The notes under the pieces were generated by a model. That model did no database searches. It worked only from the letters and a program-made list of their open reading frames with translations, and was not told the DNA's origin. 64,000 bases of DNA from Methylophilales bacterium 28-44-11 (lineage in GTDB: Bacteria; Pseudomonadota; Gammaproteobacteria; Burkholderiales; Methylophilaceae), in contig NCGC01000003.1 of NCBI GenBank assembly GCA_002281475.1, forward strand, positions 29,052 through 93,051, written 5' to 3'. The position numbers and the translations under genes were made by a program. Positions 20,501 through 30,201 of this stretch are shown here, piece by piece; position 1 is the first letter of the stretch; each line of letters opens with the position of its first letter.

Positions 20501-20745
20501 GGAGGAAAAGTTTGCAGGGAGAGCAATGGATGGAGGATTGACTGATATTGCCCTACAGCATGACGATCCGTCATGTGTTGGATCATACTAGGCATATCCC
20601 CTTGAAACCAGACAGCTTTGGCACTGGTTACAAGCGCTTGATCGTGCAAACTGTAGACATAAAAATAGAATAAACAGCTAAAAAGTAGGATGCCACAAGC
20701 AATGATTAGCTCTTTACCTGTTGCAGTGTGAAGAACATTCCTCAT
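17530..20745 (-). CDS. Polytopic membrane protein fused to (alpha/alpha)6-glycosidase-like domain
   Basis: A 1071-residue protein I cannot assign to a named gene. Residues 1-420 hold about ten or eleven hydrophobic spans with a loop pattern (W-F-Q-G-D, H-P-L, F-P-P, P-E-P-Y-A-L-S-S) like GT-C-fold membrane glycosyltransferases. Residues 430-630 look like a soluble beta-rich linker. Residues 640-1000 resemble six-hairpin glycosidases such as GH15 or GH63: G-W-Q-R-D-G-A-Y near 674, D-S-P-G-L-A-L-W-A-L, W-W-E-G-E-G-E-E-N near 935 and P-H-Y-W-T-A-A-E near 962. The N-terminal half is clearly paralogous to the next gene upstream (20782-22059). Substrate and reaction are unknown; a role in making or trimming an envelope glycan is inference. 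Confidence 0.7.
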   Translation of the reverse strand: MRNVLHTATGKELIIACGILLFSCLFYFYVYSLHDQALVTSAKAVWFQGDMPSMIQHMTDRHAVGQYQSILHPLLSLQTFPPIYVLKKLGVSDYQAVQMLTATIAGLWSLTLYALLRVFGCIRLDALMLLMLAWSSAATVFWLATPEPYALSSISLMIALMLAIIAGKNKVNNWILVTVSAFSLSVTATNWMVGILATFTTQTKQRAWRVTFAALCLVTLLWFMQTPFFAVADIFIGHSGETSNLDFPYIEKTVSVIANLFSHSIIAPEILTQPSQHLFGEAGFNWTNVSIQHSKMGSATMQGNIATVIWGLLFVLGVWACIQSTWATPFKVTLLLTLVGQVALHTLYGEETFLYSLHFVPLLIGVVAFSLMHPCRPYAIMLIVMLIPLSMINNWQQFLQANELATSPRGNVLRQSALRPHDAWTKFDSHAILAIPGSMEKDKSYIEPGGSFSPKVGSFGVSVCLTDPLHTLIATSDTINPSQIEQSFVWQTNQSLPSIQTQTPFYHSITRLQSDNTWQHELDFSKPSIATNASLMIRSVGPSGGPIYKLSWNNQQLVVNDAWQVTFDSAPLSVHLGQEGINAWFAEGSNNKTIETPNGWGFANIKLNAMHPVKVNVKALHAQTAYQLPTTNIRGDLILQLPDERFNASLQAQIAHLMMSLVKNETRPGDPTNYPIGWQRDGAYILVALARAGELEKAKMLSKAFADEDFFGGFGAEADSPGLALWALNQVASQLKEPAHNQWLWPHVQRKAQWIEQMLTTKQNMYAPFKGRVVPQHINDPEKNLVAEPAKNGLIVGRMDHHRPLLFVNAVNYLGLIEAADLATRLGKHEVATHWNMLADQLKSAWVKSFKPPYSDNERTYISGLWPTWIASDLMTAFKVNLNQRWKNQHDEMHLYKAKPLWTYFDVAETHQWLYLAQPERVWSTLEWFWQHQSMPGLYTWWEGEGEENSFGIWQNVRGWVKPNNINPHYWTAAEMALLQMDMLGHLSKKEAKTTLIIGAGIPLNWLNKPLAVKNLRVGPHTLDWHWENNVMQVTIDSPQPAIIKLGEHFPTNAKLLITYRQPSSAIVVSK

Positions 20746-20781
20746 TGTTATGTAGAGCAGATCTTTTGTCAGCGCACTTGA

Positions 20782-22059
20782 TTATGGTGTGAGGGAATCA
20801 GGACTCATGAGCTCAGGACTCTTAAGCTTATTGATGTAAGCTGGACTTGCGATATCGCCAGCATGTTTGAGCTGCGTTATATTATTCACGAGCAAAATAG
20901 GCATCAAGGTGAGGGATAATAAAATCGCAATTTTTCGGTAACGCGTGAGTGTGGCAGTAGCGGCCAATACAATTAGCAGAGGTAAAAAATTTAACGTATA
21001 TAAGAAGGTTTCTTCACCATAGATAAAATGCAAAGTGAATTGTCCAAGTAAGGTCAAGGCGACTGTGATTTTAAAGGCCTTGAAGGATTGGATTGTGTAA
21101 AGAGCCCAAACACCAAGACTGAGTATAATAAGCCACAGACCTGTGGCGATCCATCCAAGCAGGCCAGATGAGCCTATATTGGACGACTGGACACTCAAGA
21201 GAGGCCACCCAAATTTATTGACTTCATTTATTTGTAACTCTGGAGCGACTATTGTGTGAGAGAAAAAGGTAATTAAAACCGAAATCAATCGTTCGAATGA
21301 GGGTGCGAAAATAAATGTGCCTTCCTCACTGTTGCCGATAAAAAATGCACTGGTAGGAAAAATAAATTTCTGCACACCCCATAACACCACAATAATAATC
21401 ACAGCATAACTAAACACTCGAATGGCCCGTTTGAGTGGGAGCGTGGTCAGTGTGCTTAATATCCCTGCCATCCAATTAGTAATGGTCATGCCAATAGAAA
21501 ATGCATTCACAGTGGCGTAAATCCAGTCTGGCAGTTTTTTTTGATAGGTGTATGCACTCAAGCCTACCGCAAACATGATACTTATTGAGGAAAGTGCATA
21601 AGTTTCGGGTACGTGAAGCCAAAATAGTGCCGCCGATGAACTGGCACCAAGTAATGCAAAAACACTGGCATCAAGTTTTAAACATCCCATGATGCGAAGT
21701 AATCCGTATAAGCTAATCAACCAAAATATTGCGATAGCAATGGTGACGGTTTTAACAGCAAATGCATCATTTGCTAAGATTTTTTTTAGCACAAAAGTCG
21801 GGGGATAGGTCAGCAAGGAATAGATGGGGTGAACATTGGCACGGTAGTGCCCAAAAGAGAAACGATTCGTCATATTGTCATAAATACGCGTGATATCTCC
21901 TTGAAACCAGACGTTGTCGCCATATTTAATCAGTCCGGAGTCATGTAAGTTGTAGAGGAAGCTGAATACGACGCAAATACTTACCATGAGAATGGTAAAT
22001 AGTAAGCTTTTGTGCCAATGGTTTCTATCAAAACATAAGGTATGAAGTCTAGTCATCAT
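20782..22059 (-). CDS. Polytopic membrane protein, paralogue of the N-terminal half of the downstream gene
   Basis: A 425-residue protein with about ten membrane spans. It aligns along its length with residues 1-420 of the neighbour at 17530-20745: both share W-F-Q-G-D, H-P, P-P-x-x-V-L-K-K, L-R-x-x-G-C-x-x-L-D-A, F-W-L, P-E-x-Y-A-L-S-S-I-S, T-N-W-M-x-G-I-L, and H-x-x-Y-G-E-E-T-F-L-Y. It stops where the fused glycosidase-like part would begin. The gap to the neighbour is 36 bases, so they are probably cotranscribed. A GT-C-like glycosyltransferase role is plausible but unproven. Confidence 0.65.
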   Translation of the reverse strand: MMTRLHTLCFDRNHWHKSLLFTILMVSICVVFSFLYNLHDSGLIKYGDNVWFQGDITRIYDNMTNRFSFGHYRANVHPIYSLLTYPPTFVLKKILANDAFAVKTVTIAIAIFWLISLYGLLRIMGCLKLDASVFALLGASSSAALFWLHVPETYALSSISIMFAVGLSAYTYQKKLPDWIYATVNAFSIGMTITNWMAGILSTLTTLPLKRAIRVFSYAVIIIVVLWGVQKFIFPTSAFFIGNSEEGTFIFAPSFERLISVLITFFSHTIVAPELQINEVNKFGWPLLSVQSSNIGSSGLLGWIATGLWLIILSLGVWALYTIQSFKAFKITVALTLLGQFTLHFIYGEETFLYTLNFLPLLIVLAATATLTRYRKIAILLSLTLMPILLVNNITQLKHAGDIASPAYINKLKSPELMSPDSLTP

Positions 22060-22081
22060 TGCACAATTCCTTAACTAACTG

Positions 22082-22142
22082 ATGGCGTTACTTCGCCATT
22101 CTAATTTAAAGTTTGACAGGTAATGAGAAGTTCGCATTACCT
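22082..22142. other. Two adjacent hairpins downstream of adk
   Basis: ATGGCG-TTACTT-CGCCAT at 22082-22099 and AGGTAATG / CATTACCT with a nine-base loop at 22118-22142 lie between adk and the membrane-protein pair. Neither has a clear T-run on the minus strand, so they may be weak terminators or RNA-stability elements. Confidence 0.4.
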
Positions 22143-22156
22143 AGCCATGTGAGTTG

Positions 22157-22855
<699 letters not shown>

Positions 22856-23620
22856 TCAGGCAAGAAAGTTTGTAATGGTCACAAATTGTGCCACGCTTAA
22901 ATTTTCTGCCCGTAACTGTGAGTCAATATTCAGGTGTGCAAAACCAGCATCATCTAATAAACCTTTTAGCGTATTACGTAATGTTTTTCTTCGTTGACCA
23001 AACGCGGCCATCACGATTTTTGCGAACAATGCAGTGTCTTTTGCAATAAATGGCAACGTTGCATGTGGCACACAACGTACAAAGGCCGATTCCACTTTAG
23101 GGGCGGGATTAAAAGCTTCAGGTGGTACGGTAATCAAATACTCCATCTGTAAATGATATTGCAACATAACAGAAAGGCGTCCGTACGCAGCAGTGGAGGG
23201 CTGAGCCACCATGCGCTCAACTACTTCTTTTTGCAGCATAAAATGCATATCAATGATGCCGCCTACGTTATCCAGCAAGTGAAACAAAATGGGGCTGGAA
23301 ATGTTGTAGGGTAAATTGCCAACCACACGAATTCTCGGTCCGATTGTATTAAAATCAAATTTCAATACATCGGCATGATGAATATGTATTGTGTTGGCAG
23401 CATAGGTGTTTTGCATCCACGCAATAATGTCACGGTCAATTTCCACCACATGCAAAGTAGGTAACTTTTTAAGCAAAGGCTGTGTCAACGCGCCAAGTCC
23501 AGGGCCAATTTCTACCATTACATCGTTAGGCAAGGGCGCAATCGCGTCAACTAAACTCTGTATTACAGATTGATCCGTCAAAAAGTTTTGACCAAATCTT
23601 TTTTTGGCTAAATGTTTCAT
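22856..23620 (-). CDS. rsmA: 16S rRNA dimethyladenosine transferase RsmA (KsgA)
   Basis: Dimethylates two adjacent adenosines near the 3' end of 16S rRNA during small-subunit maturation. The start K-R-F-G-Q-N-F-L, SAM motif E-I-G-P-G-L-G-A-L-T and catalytic N-L-P-Y-N motif are all present. The ATG overlaps the pdxA stop by four bases, so the two are coupled, as in the conserved lptD-surA-pdxA-rsmA operon. Confidence 0.97.
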   Translation of the reverse strand: MKHLAKKRFGQNFLTDQSVIQSLVDAIAPLPNDVMVEIGPGLGALTQPLLKKLPTLHVVEIDRDIIAWMQNTYAANTIHIHHADVLKFDFNTIGPRIRVVGNLPYNISSPILFHLLDNVGGIIDMHFMLQKEVVERMVAQPSTAAYGRLSVMLQYHLQMEYLITVPPEAFNPAPKVESAFVRCVPHATLPFIAKDTALFAKIVMAAFGQRRKTLRNTLKGLLDDAGFAHLNIDSQLRAENLSVAQFVTITNFLA

Positions 23621-24606
23621 GGTTTGTGATGGGCTAAGGTTATTGCTAACTGGATAGCGGCCAGTAAACTGCCAACATCGGCTTTTCCAGTACCTGCAAT
23701 GTCCAGTGCAGTGCCATGGTCGACCGAGGTGCGAATAATAGGTAAACCCAATGTCACATTGACGCCTTGGCCAAAGCTGGCAAATTTTAATACAGCAAGC
23801 CCTTGATCATGGTACATCGCTAAAAAAGCATCTGCCTCTTTTAGGTTCTTTTGCGAGTACATGGTGTCAGCTGGCAATGGGCCAATTAAATCTAAACCAG
23901 AGGCACGCAACGATTGGATGACTGGGATGATGCATTGGATTTCTTCATGACCTAAATAGCCATCTTCTCCTGCATGCGGATTGAGTCCAGCAATGAAAAT
24001 TTTGGGCTGCGCAATGCCAAAGCGTTGTTGTAAATCGTGATGCAAAATAAGAATAGTTTGCGTCAGAGACTCTGCCGTAATGGCTGCACTGACTTGCAAC
24101 AGTGGTAGATGAATAGTGGCTAATGCGACTCGCATGCCACCCCCCACTAACATCATGACCACGCGCGGGGTGTTGGTATATTCAGCTAAAAATTCGGTGT
24201 GCCCAGTGAACGCTATGCCTGCATCGTTGATGGTGCTTTTTTGTACTGGCGCAGTCACCATGGCATCAAACTGATTGGATAGGCAGCCATCCATCGCCAG
24301 TTTTAAGGTATCCAATATATAATGGCTATTGGCTGGATTAAGCACGCCAGTAGTCACGGCTTCTGCAACGGGTAAATGTAATACTGTCAGCGTGCCATCA
24401 CCCATATGCTGATTGTGCATATCGATTGCGTAGGGTTGTAAGGCTAAAGGAAGATTCAATTCTGCAGCACGATTCGCCAACGCCGTTTGGTCGGCAATCA
24501 CAATCAATTGTGCCTGCATGGCATGGTGCGCAAGCATGGCACATAAGTCTAAACCAATGCCGGCTGGCTCTCCCGCCGTAATGGCTATGCATGGTAAAGA
24601 GTTCAC
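23617..24606 (-). CDS. pdxA: 4-hydroxythreonine-4-phosphate dehydrogenase PdxA
   Basis: NAD-dependent, metal-using enzyme of the DXP-dependent pyridoxal phosphate route. The start I-A-I-T-A-G-E-P-A-G-I-G, the G-H-T-E-F-L-A metal-binding region, the M-Y-H-D-Q-G-L motif and D-H-G-T-A-L-D-I-A-G-T-G are intact. Length 329 is normal. It lies between surA and rsmA. The DXP it depends on comes from dxs (44851-46704) in the same window. Confidence 0.97.
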   Translation of the reverse strand: MNSLPCIAITAGEPAGIGLDLCAMLAHHAMQAQLIVIADQTALANRAAELNLPLALQPYAIDMHNQHMGDGTLTVLHLPVAEAVTTGVLNPANSHYILDTLKLAMDGCLSNQFDAMVTAPVQKSTINDAGIAFTGHTEFLAEYTNTPRVVMMLVGGGMRVALATIHLPLLQVSAAITAESLTQTILILHHDLQQRFGIAQPKIFIAGLNPHAGEDGYLGHEEIQCIIPVIQSLRASGLDLIGPLPADTMYSQKNLKEADAFLAMYHDQGLAVLKFASFGQGVNVTLGLPIIRTSVDHGTALDIAGTGKADVGSLLAAIQLAITLAHHKP

Positions 24607-24633
24607 GGTGTGTCAGCGATGAGAAAGATACTT

Positions 24634-25941
24634 TTAAAGCTTGTCTTCAAGACGCAGCTCGACATAGGCTTTATCACGTAACTCTCTAATCCAATCGTTA
24701 TAAGCTTCTTCAGCTTTACGTGCGCGAATTTCCTGACGTGCTTTTAATCTTGCAGCTTCTTTTGACATGTCTTGCTTACGACGTTCTATTACCTGAATAA
24801 TATGCCAACCAAATGGTGTAAGTACAGGCGCACTGATTTCACCCAAACCAAGCGCATTCATGGCTTTTTCAAATGCTGGAACGGTATCGCCAGGGTTTAC
24901 CCAACCCAAATCACCACCATTACTGGCACTTCCGTCCTCAGAGTATTGACGTGCCATCTCTTCAAATTTAGTGCCGTTTTCAATACGTTCTTTGATGTTT
25001 TCAATTTTGCGTTGCGCTTCACTTTCTGAGACCACTTCACTTTGCTTAAGCAAGATATGACGCACATGCGTTTGATCAACCACAAGGCTTGATGTGCTGG
25101 CGCGCCTGTCATTTAATTTAAGTACGTGCACGCCATTCGGACTTCTGAAGGGCAGGGAGATGGCGCCAACTTGCAGTGCTTTGATCGATTCAAAAAAAGC
25201 AGGTGGTAACTGGCTGGCATTTCTCCAACCTAGCGCGCCACCATCAAGTGCGTTTTCTGCATCAGAATAAGTGGCAGACGCTTGTGCAAAGCTCATCCCC
25301 CCTTCAATTGCTTTCAGCATTTCTTCGGTTTTCGCGCGTACTTTTTGTAAGTCTTCTGGGGACGCATCTTCTGGTAGACGAATCAAAATGTGTGAGATAT
25401 CAAAATCATCCTGCTCGCCAACACGGCTGGATTGCGTGGTTAAGTAATTGTCTACTTCTCCTTCTGAGATGGTCACGCGATTTTCAACTTCTCGCTCGCG
25501 AAGTCTGGAAATGATAATTTCATTGCGAATATCTTCGCGAAACTTAGTGAAGCTCATGCCGTCTGCTTGGACTACTTGCTTAAATTCCGCAATGGTTAGC
25601 TTATTTTGCTCAGCAATACGCTCAATGGTTTTATCTAACTGCGCATCATCCACTTTCACTCCTGTTTGCGCAGCAAGTTGAAGTTGCAGACTATCTACAA
25701 TTAAGCGTTCCAACACTTGCTTCTGCAGTACCTCTTTTGCTGGTAACTCACCGCCTTTTTTCTCAATTTGCGTCAAGATGCTTTTGGTGCGGTCAATCAG
25801 CTCTTGTTCAGTGATCACGGATTGATCAACGACCGCAATAATGCGGTCCATTTTTTCAATCTCAACTGGTTTTGCAATGGCATGCGTGGCCGTAAAAGTG
25901 AGGCTGAGTAAACAAAAGTAAAGAGTTTGTATTAATTTCAT
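24634..25941 (-). CDS. surA: Periplasmic chaperone and peptidyl-prolyl isomerase SurA
   Basis: Chaperone for outer-membrane barrel proteins including LptD. A signal peptide (residues 1-23, ending A-I-A) is followed by the SurA N-terminal domain (about 28-150) and two parvulin domains (about 180-275 and 290-390), each with the I-L-I/I-L-L and G-G-x-L-G-W motifs. Its ATG overlaps the lptD stop by four bases. Confidence 0.95.
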   Translation of the reverse strand: MKLIQTLYFCLLSLTFTATHAIAKPVEIEKMDRIIAVVDQSVITEQELIDRTKSILTQIEKKGGELPAKEVLQKQVLERLIVDSLQLQLAAQTGVKVDDAQLDKTIERIAEQNKLTIAEFKQVVQADGMSFTKFREDIRNEIIISRLREREVENRVTISEGEVDNYLTTQSSRVGEQDDFDISHILIRLPEDASPEDLQKVRAKTEEMLKAIEGGMSFAQASATYSDAENALDGGALGWRNASQLPPAFFESIKALQVGAISLPFRSPNGVHVLKLNDRRASTSSLVVDQTHVRHILLKQSEVVSESEAQRKIENIKERIENGTKFEEMARQYSEDGSASNGGDLGWVNPGDTVPAFEKAMNALGLGEISAPVLTPFGWHIIQVIERRKQDMSKEAARLKARQEIRARKAEEAYNDWIRELRDKAYVELRLEDKL

Positions 25942-28298
25942 TGATTGTAATTTTGCTGTCTGTAAAGATTAGGGATTTCGCTGCTAGATAAATAGCCCGG
26001 GATATCACGTCGTAATAAATTCAGTGGGTTTGAGCCAATAGAAGCTAGGCCACCCAATTCTAATTGAAAGAAAAAGCCGTAGTTGGCATCTGCAGTTGCG
26101 GTTTCCACTCGTTGTACCACTGCACGCGCTTGCCAACATCCAGCATCGTATTCTACCCCAGCCAAGCTTTCAATCGCGTTTTTATCACGGATAGAGTAGT
26201 TGTAACGCCCAACGCCGTACCAGCCGTTACCCAAAGGCCATTGGCCTGATACATTGATTTGCTCCAAAAAGTCTTCAGTATAACGATAGCCCATATTCAG
26301 TAATTTACCTGGCTCAGGATTGTAACGCGCTAGTAAGTTTGATCTGGCAAGTTTTGAAGCATCTGGGTCATACTGCCAGAAAGCATCGAGTTTCCACTGA
26401 CTGGATAACCTTGCAGTAAACCCAGCAATGATATCGGAAGTTTTTCTGTCAGACGCCGCCATCCCCGGCAAGAATACTTTTTGATCTTGAAAATAAAAGC
26501 GCTGTCCTACCGTCGCCGAAATACGTTCAATACCAGTGTCGCTGTCAATAAAGCGAGTGGTCATGGCTAAGCTGACTTGATTTGCATTATTCAACCGGTC
26601 ATTACCCACAAACTGATTTTCAGTAAAGAGAGTGGTTAAGTTTAAGTCAGAAAGCGCAGTATCAAACACAGGTACTTTGCTTTGGTCGTCATATGGAATG
26701 TAGACGTAAAACATACGGGGTTCAATGGTTTGCGTATATTGTTTACCCAAAAAAGTAGACTCTTTATCGAAGAACAATCCGGTATCCAGACTGAACACCG
26801 GTAATGTACGGGTCAGCGAATTTTCACTTTGTTGTTGTCCATTAACAATGAAGTCATTGTCATTTAATTGGTAACTCGAGGCGTGCAACCCTAGTTTGGG
26901 GGTAATAAAACCATAGCTGCTAGTAAACGGAACGTTGATGGATGGGTATGCCACAACACGATTGCCCGTGGCCAGTTTTGGCGCGTCTTTATTGCGGTCA
27001 AAATATGTCCATTGGGTATATAACTCGCCATTGGCATATTGCCATTCTTTATTGCCTGATAAAGTCAGCTGTGGCAAACGTTCATAAGGGAAAGATATCT
27101 CATCTAAAGTTTGATATTTTTGCGCCAATGCATTGAAATTCCAAACCTCATCTTGGTAATTGACAAACCCTTCTTGCGGCAAATTAACTCGGCTGGTACT
27201 GATGATGCGCGTTGACATGTCAGAAAAGTATTGGTTGTCTGACACTTTTTCAATGTTGTAGCCTGCAGACCAACCTGGAGCGAGCTGGTGGCGGTGTGAA
27301 AAATTGGCGTAGTAACGATTCTGGCCACTTAAGCTATCTTCATTTAGGTACTCAACTCCACTGATACCAGAGTATGACTCATCCAAATACCGAAACTCAC
27401 CAGACACTTGCAAACCGCGTTTACTCAAATAACGGGTGGCTAAAGTGGCATCCATATCAGGACGGATATTCCAATAATACGGTGTATACACTTCAAAACC
27501 ACTGCGTGAAGTCTGGCCAACAGTAGGTGCCAGTAAACCTGATTTACGTTGGTTGTTAAAAGAGAAACTCAGCCAAGGCGTATATAACAGCGGTACACCT
27601 TTAAACTCCACATAAGCATTTTTAGCCACGCCAGATTGTGTGTAGTCATCTAATTCCAAATCATTGGCTTTGATATACCAATCATCTACCCCTGCTTCAC
27701 AGGTGGTGTAGCGCGCATACTTAAGGCGCTTTTTGTCCTGACCTTCAAACAATACCATCTTGGCATCGCCACGCGACCCTTCTAAGTTGCGGGTCAATGT
27801 TTGGTCATCGCTAAAGCTATTGTTGTTATCAAGATAGCGTTTAGGGTCACTAAACAGAACAGATTGATCGTTTAGAATGCTGGATTGCTGAGTATCAGCG
27901 ATAGTACTCGCAGGTGGACTTTTATTAAATTGGATCGAAGCATCTTGCATTTCGCCGATACTTTCACTTAAGCGCATACGAAGTTTAGGACCGGTGATTT
28001 GGCCATTGTCGATGGAAATTTTTACATTGCCATTGACTTGTAATTCGTCATTTTGTACGTCGTACTCAATTTGATCACCATAGACTTTTTGGTCTCCTCT
28101 TGTGATCACAGCATTACCGGAGGCACGCATTTTTCTATCTAAGTATAAGTCCAGTTTATCGCCTTCTATCTCAATGGCGCCTGGCAATGCGATGGTGTTT
28201 TGCTCTTCATTTTCAAGGGCAAGATCACCATCTGTATTGGTCTCAGCCACAGATACGCTTGCCATACTTAATGTCAGTATGGCAAGAATAAATCGCAT
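25938..28298 (-). CDS. lptD: LPS-assembly outer-membrane protein LptD
   Basis: Beta-barrel translocon that inserts lipopolysaccharide into the outer leaflet with LptE. The frame opens at 28415, but the ATG at 28298 starts a clean signal peptide ending V-A-E, so I begin there (786 residues). An OstA-like periplasmic domain (about residues 45-150) precedes the barrel. Only two cysteines are visible in the mature protein: one near residue 200 (T-T-C-E-A-G) and one near the C-terminus (A-G-C-W-Q-A-R). E. coli LptD has four, so a single inter-domain disulfide is expected here; dsbC is encoded at 33896. Confidence 0.94.
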   Translation of the reverse strand: MRFILAILTLSMASVSVAETNTDGDLALENEEQNTIALPGAIEIEGDKLDLYLDRKMRASGNAVITRGDQKVYGDQIEYDVQNDELQVNGNVKISIDNGQITGPKLRMRLSESIGEMQDASIQFNKSPPASTIADTQQSSILNDQSVLFSDPKRYLDNNNSFSDDQTLTRNLEGSRGDAKMVLFEGQDKKRLKYARYTTCEAGVDDWYIKANDLELDDYTQSGVAKNAYVEFKGVPLLYTPWLSFSFNNQRKSGLLAPTVGQTSRSGFEVYTPYYWNIRPDMDATLATRYLSKRGLQVSGEFRYLDESYSGISGVEYLNEDSLSGQNRYYANFSHRHQLAPGWSAGYNIEKVSDNQYFSDMSTRIISTSRVNLPQEGFVNYQDEVWNFNALAQKYQTLDEISFPYERLPQLTLSGNKEWQYANGELYTQWTYFDRNKDAPKLATGNRVVAYPSINVPFTSSYGFITPKLGLHASSYQLNDNDFIVNGQQQSENSLTRTLPVFSLDTGLFFDKESTFLGKQYTQTIEPRMFYVYIPYDDQSKVPVFDTALSDLNLTTLFTENQFVGNDRLNNANQVSLAMTTRFIDSDTGIERISATVGQRFYFQDQKVFLPGMAASDRKTSDIIAGFTARLSSQWKLDAFWQYDPDASKLARSNLLARYNPEPGKLLNMGYRYTEDFLEQINVSGQWPLGNGWYGVGRYNYSIRDKNAIESLAGVEYDAGCWQARAVVQRVETATADANYGFFFQLELGGLASIGSNPLNLLRRDIPGYLSSSEIPNLYRQQNYNQ

Positions 28299-28515
28299 GC
28301 CTTGATTGTGGAAATGAGTTTGGTGGGTTAACAAAGTGGAATTTTTATAATGATTAATTGCGTTAATTTTTAAGAATAATACAGTGTATTTCGCATGAGT
28401 GATAAAATCGCACAAAACCCCATTTTAATCAATAAAAAATTCGTATTTAAGTGTAAGTTCGTCAACATGCAAACTGATTGCGACGGCTTATGCAGCTTAC
28501 TCAATAAGGCGACGT

Positions 28516-29508
28516 GTGGATAGAAAACAGCAACTAGAAGCTTGGCTTCAACAAGTGTTAGGTAACGCAACATTTCATTTAACGACAGCATCAGCGGATG
28601 CCAGTTTTAGACGTTATTTTCGAGTGCATACCGCAAATCAAACCATGATTGCCATGGATGCGCCACCACCACAAGAGGATTGTCGACCGTTTGTACATGT
28701 CGCGGAACTACTGTTAACTGCTGGGTTGAATGTGCCTAAAGTGATAGCGCAAGAGCTAGATATTGGTTTCTTGTTATTAAGTGACTTGGGTGATACCACG
28801 TATTTGTCTGTGATTGATGCTGACAATGCGCCACGTTTATATGGCGATGCAACGCAAGCCCTAATTCAAATGCAATTGGCTAGTCAGCCCAATATCTTGC
28901 CACCTTATGATGAAGCATTATTGATGCGAGAAATGCAGTTGTTTCCAGACTGGTATCTCACCAAACATTTGAACGCGACTTTAGAGGATAAACAACAAAA
29001 AGTGCTTCAACACACTTTTGCGCTATTGAATCAAAATATCTTGGCACAAGCTAAAGTCATCGTGCATCGTGATTATCATTCGCGTAATTTAATGGTGTGC
29101 GAGGTTAACCCAGGTATTTTGGATTTTCAAGATGCTGTGTATGGCCCGATTACTTACGATTTAGTGTCTCTGTTAAAAGATGCTTACATCATGTGGGATG
29201 AAGAACAAATCATTGATTGGGCAGCGCGCTATTGGCAGACTGCTAAAAAAGCTGGGTTACCGGTCCCACCTGATTTTGGTGACTTTTATCGCGATTTTGA
29301 ATGGATGGGCGCACAGCGACACATTAAAGTATTGGGCATTTTTGCGCGTCTTTACCATCGTGATGGCAAAGATGGATACCTCAAAGACATGCCGCTTGTC
29401 ATGGCCTATTTGCGTAAAGTGTGCGGGCGATACATAGAATTAAAACCTATGTTAAGAATGTTAAATGCGCTTGAAGGACTAGAAGACAAAGCGGGATACA
29501 CCTTTTAA
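28516..29508 (+). CDS. amgK: N-acetylmuramate/N-acetylglucosamine kinase AmgK
   Basis: Phosphotransferase-fold sugar kinase that phosphorylates the anomeric carbon of MurNAc or GlcNAc in peptidoglycan recycling. The Brenner-type motif V-H-R-D-Y-H-S-R-N-L and the metal-binding D-F-Q-D-A are present. GTG start at 28516 after AAGGCG; no earlier ATG is available in a sensible position. It is divergent from lptD with a 217-base gap that must hold both promoters, and overlaps murU by one base. The pair and its position beside lptD match pseudomonads. Confidence 0.88.
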   Translation: MDRKQQLEAWLQQVLGNATFHLTTASADASFRRYFRVHTANQTMIAMDAPPPQEDCRPFVHVAELLLTAGLNVPKVIAQELDIGFLLLSDLGDTTYLSVIDADNAPRLYGDATQALIQMQLASQPNILPPYDEALLMREMQLFPDWYLTKHLNATLEDKQQKVLQHTFALLNQNILAQAKVIVHRDYHSRNLMVCEVNPGILDFQDAVYGPITYDLVSLLKDAYIMWDEEQIIDWAARYWQTAKKAGLPVPPDFGDFYRDFEWMGAQRHIKVLGIFARLYHRDGKDGYLKDMPLVMAYLRKVCGRYIELKPMLRMLNALEGLEDKAGYTF

Positions 29509-30200
29509 TGAAAGCCATGATATTGGCAGCTGGACGAGGCGAGCGGATGCGACCCTTGACAGACCATACACCTAAACCTCTGTTAAAAGTGGGGGGGAAG
29601 TCACTGATTGTGTGGCATATAGAGCGTTTAGCAAACGCTGGGTTTCGCGACATTGTGATTAATCATGCCCATCTTGGCTTGCAGATTGAACAGGCACTTG
29701 GGAACGGAGCGCAGTGGAATGTGTCCATTCAATATAGTCCTGAAGAAGTGGCTTTAGAAACGGCAGGTGGTATTGCCAATGCCATGCCATTGTTGGGTGA
29801 TGCACCGTTTTGTGTAGTAAATGGCGATGTGTTTACAACATATGATTTCAGTCAGATACATACGCAAGCAAAAGCGGTAATACATGGCGAGGCACTTACA
29901 CATTTGGTATTGGTTGATAATCCACCACAACACCCAAACGGAGATTTTGCAATTGCACACGGGCAACTTCAAAATGTTGGTGCACCTATGCTGACTTTTT
30001 CTGGCGTTGGGGTATATCAACCTAGTTTGTTTAATGGCATTGAGCGCGGAAAAGCTGCAAAGCTTGCACCCCTTATCAGACAAGCCATTGCACAGGATCA
30101 AGCAACTGCGGAACATTATCAAGGTGTGTGGCATGATATTGGCACCCCGCAACGTTTAACAGAATTAGATAGTTGGTTAACAACACATGATAAGCAATAA
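29508..30200 (+). CDS. murU: N-acetylmuramate-1-phosphate uridylyltransferase MurU
   Basis: Nucleotidyltransferase that makes UDP-MurNAc from MurNAc-1-phosphate, bypassing de novo synthesis and fosfomycin's target. The start M-K-A-M-I-L-A-A-G-R-G-E-R-M-R-P-L is the sugar nucleotidyltransferase signature; K-P-L-L and V-N-G-D-V follow. Length 230 fits MurU. ATG overlaps the amgK stop (TAATG). Confidence 0.88.
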   Translation: MKAMILAAGRGERMRPLTDHTPKPLLKVGGKSLIVWHIERLANAGFRDIVINHAHLGLQIEQALGNGAQWNVSIQYSPEEVALETAGGIANAMPLLGDAPFCVVNGDVFTTYDFSQIHTQAKAVIHGEALTHLVLVDNPPQHPNGDFAIAHGQLQNVGAPMLTFSGVGVYQPSLFNGIERGKAAKLAPLIRQAIAQDQATAEHYQGVWHDIGTPQRLTELDSWLTTHDKQ

Positions 30201-30201
30201 T

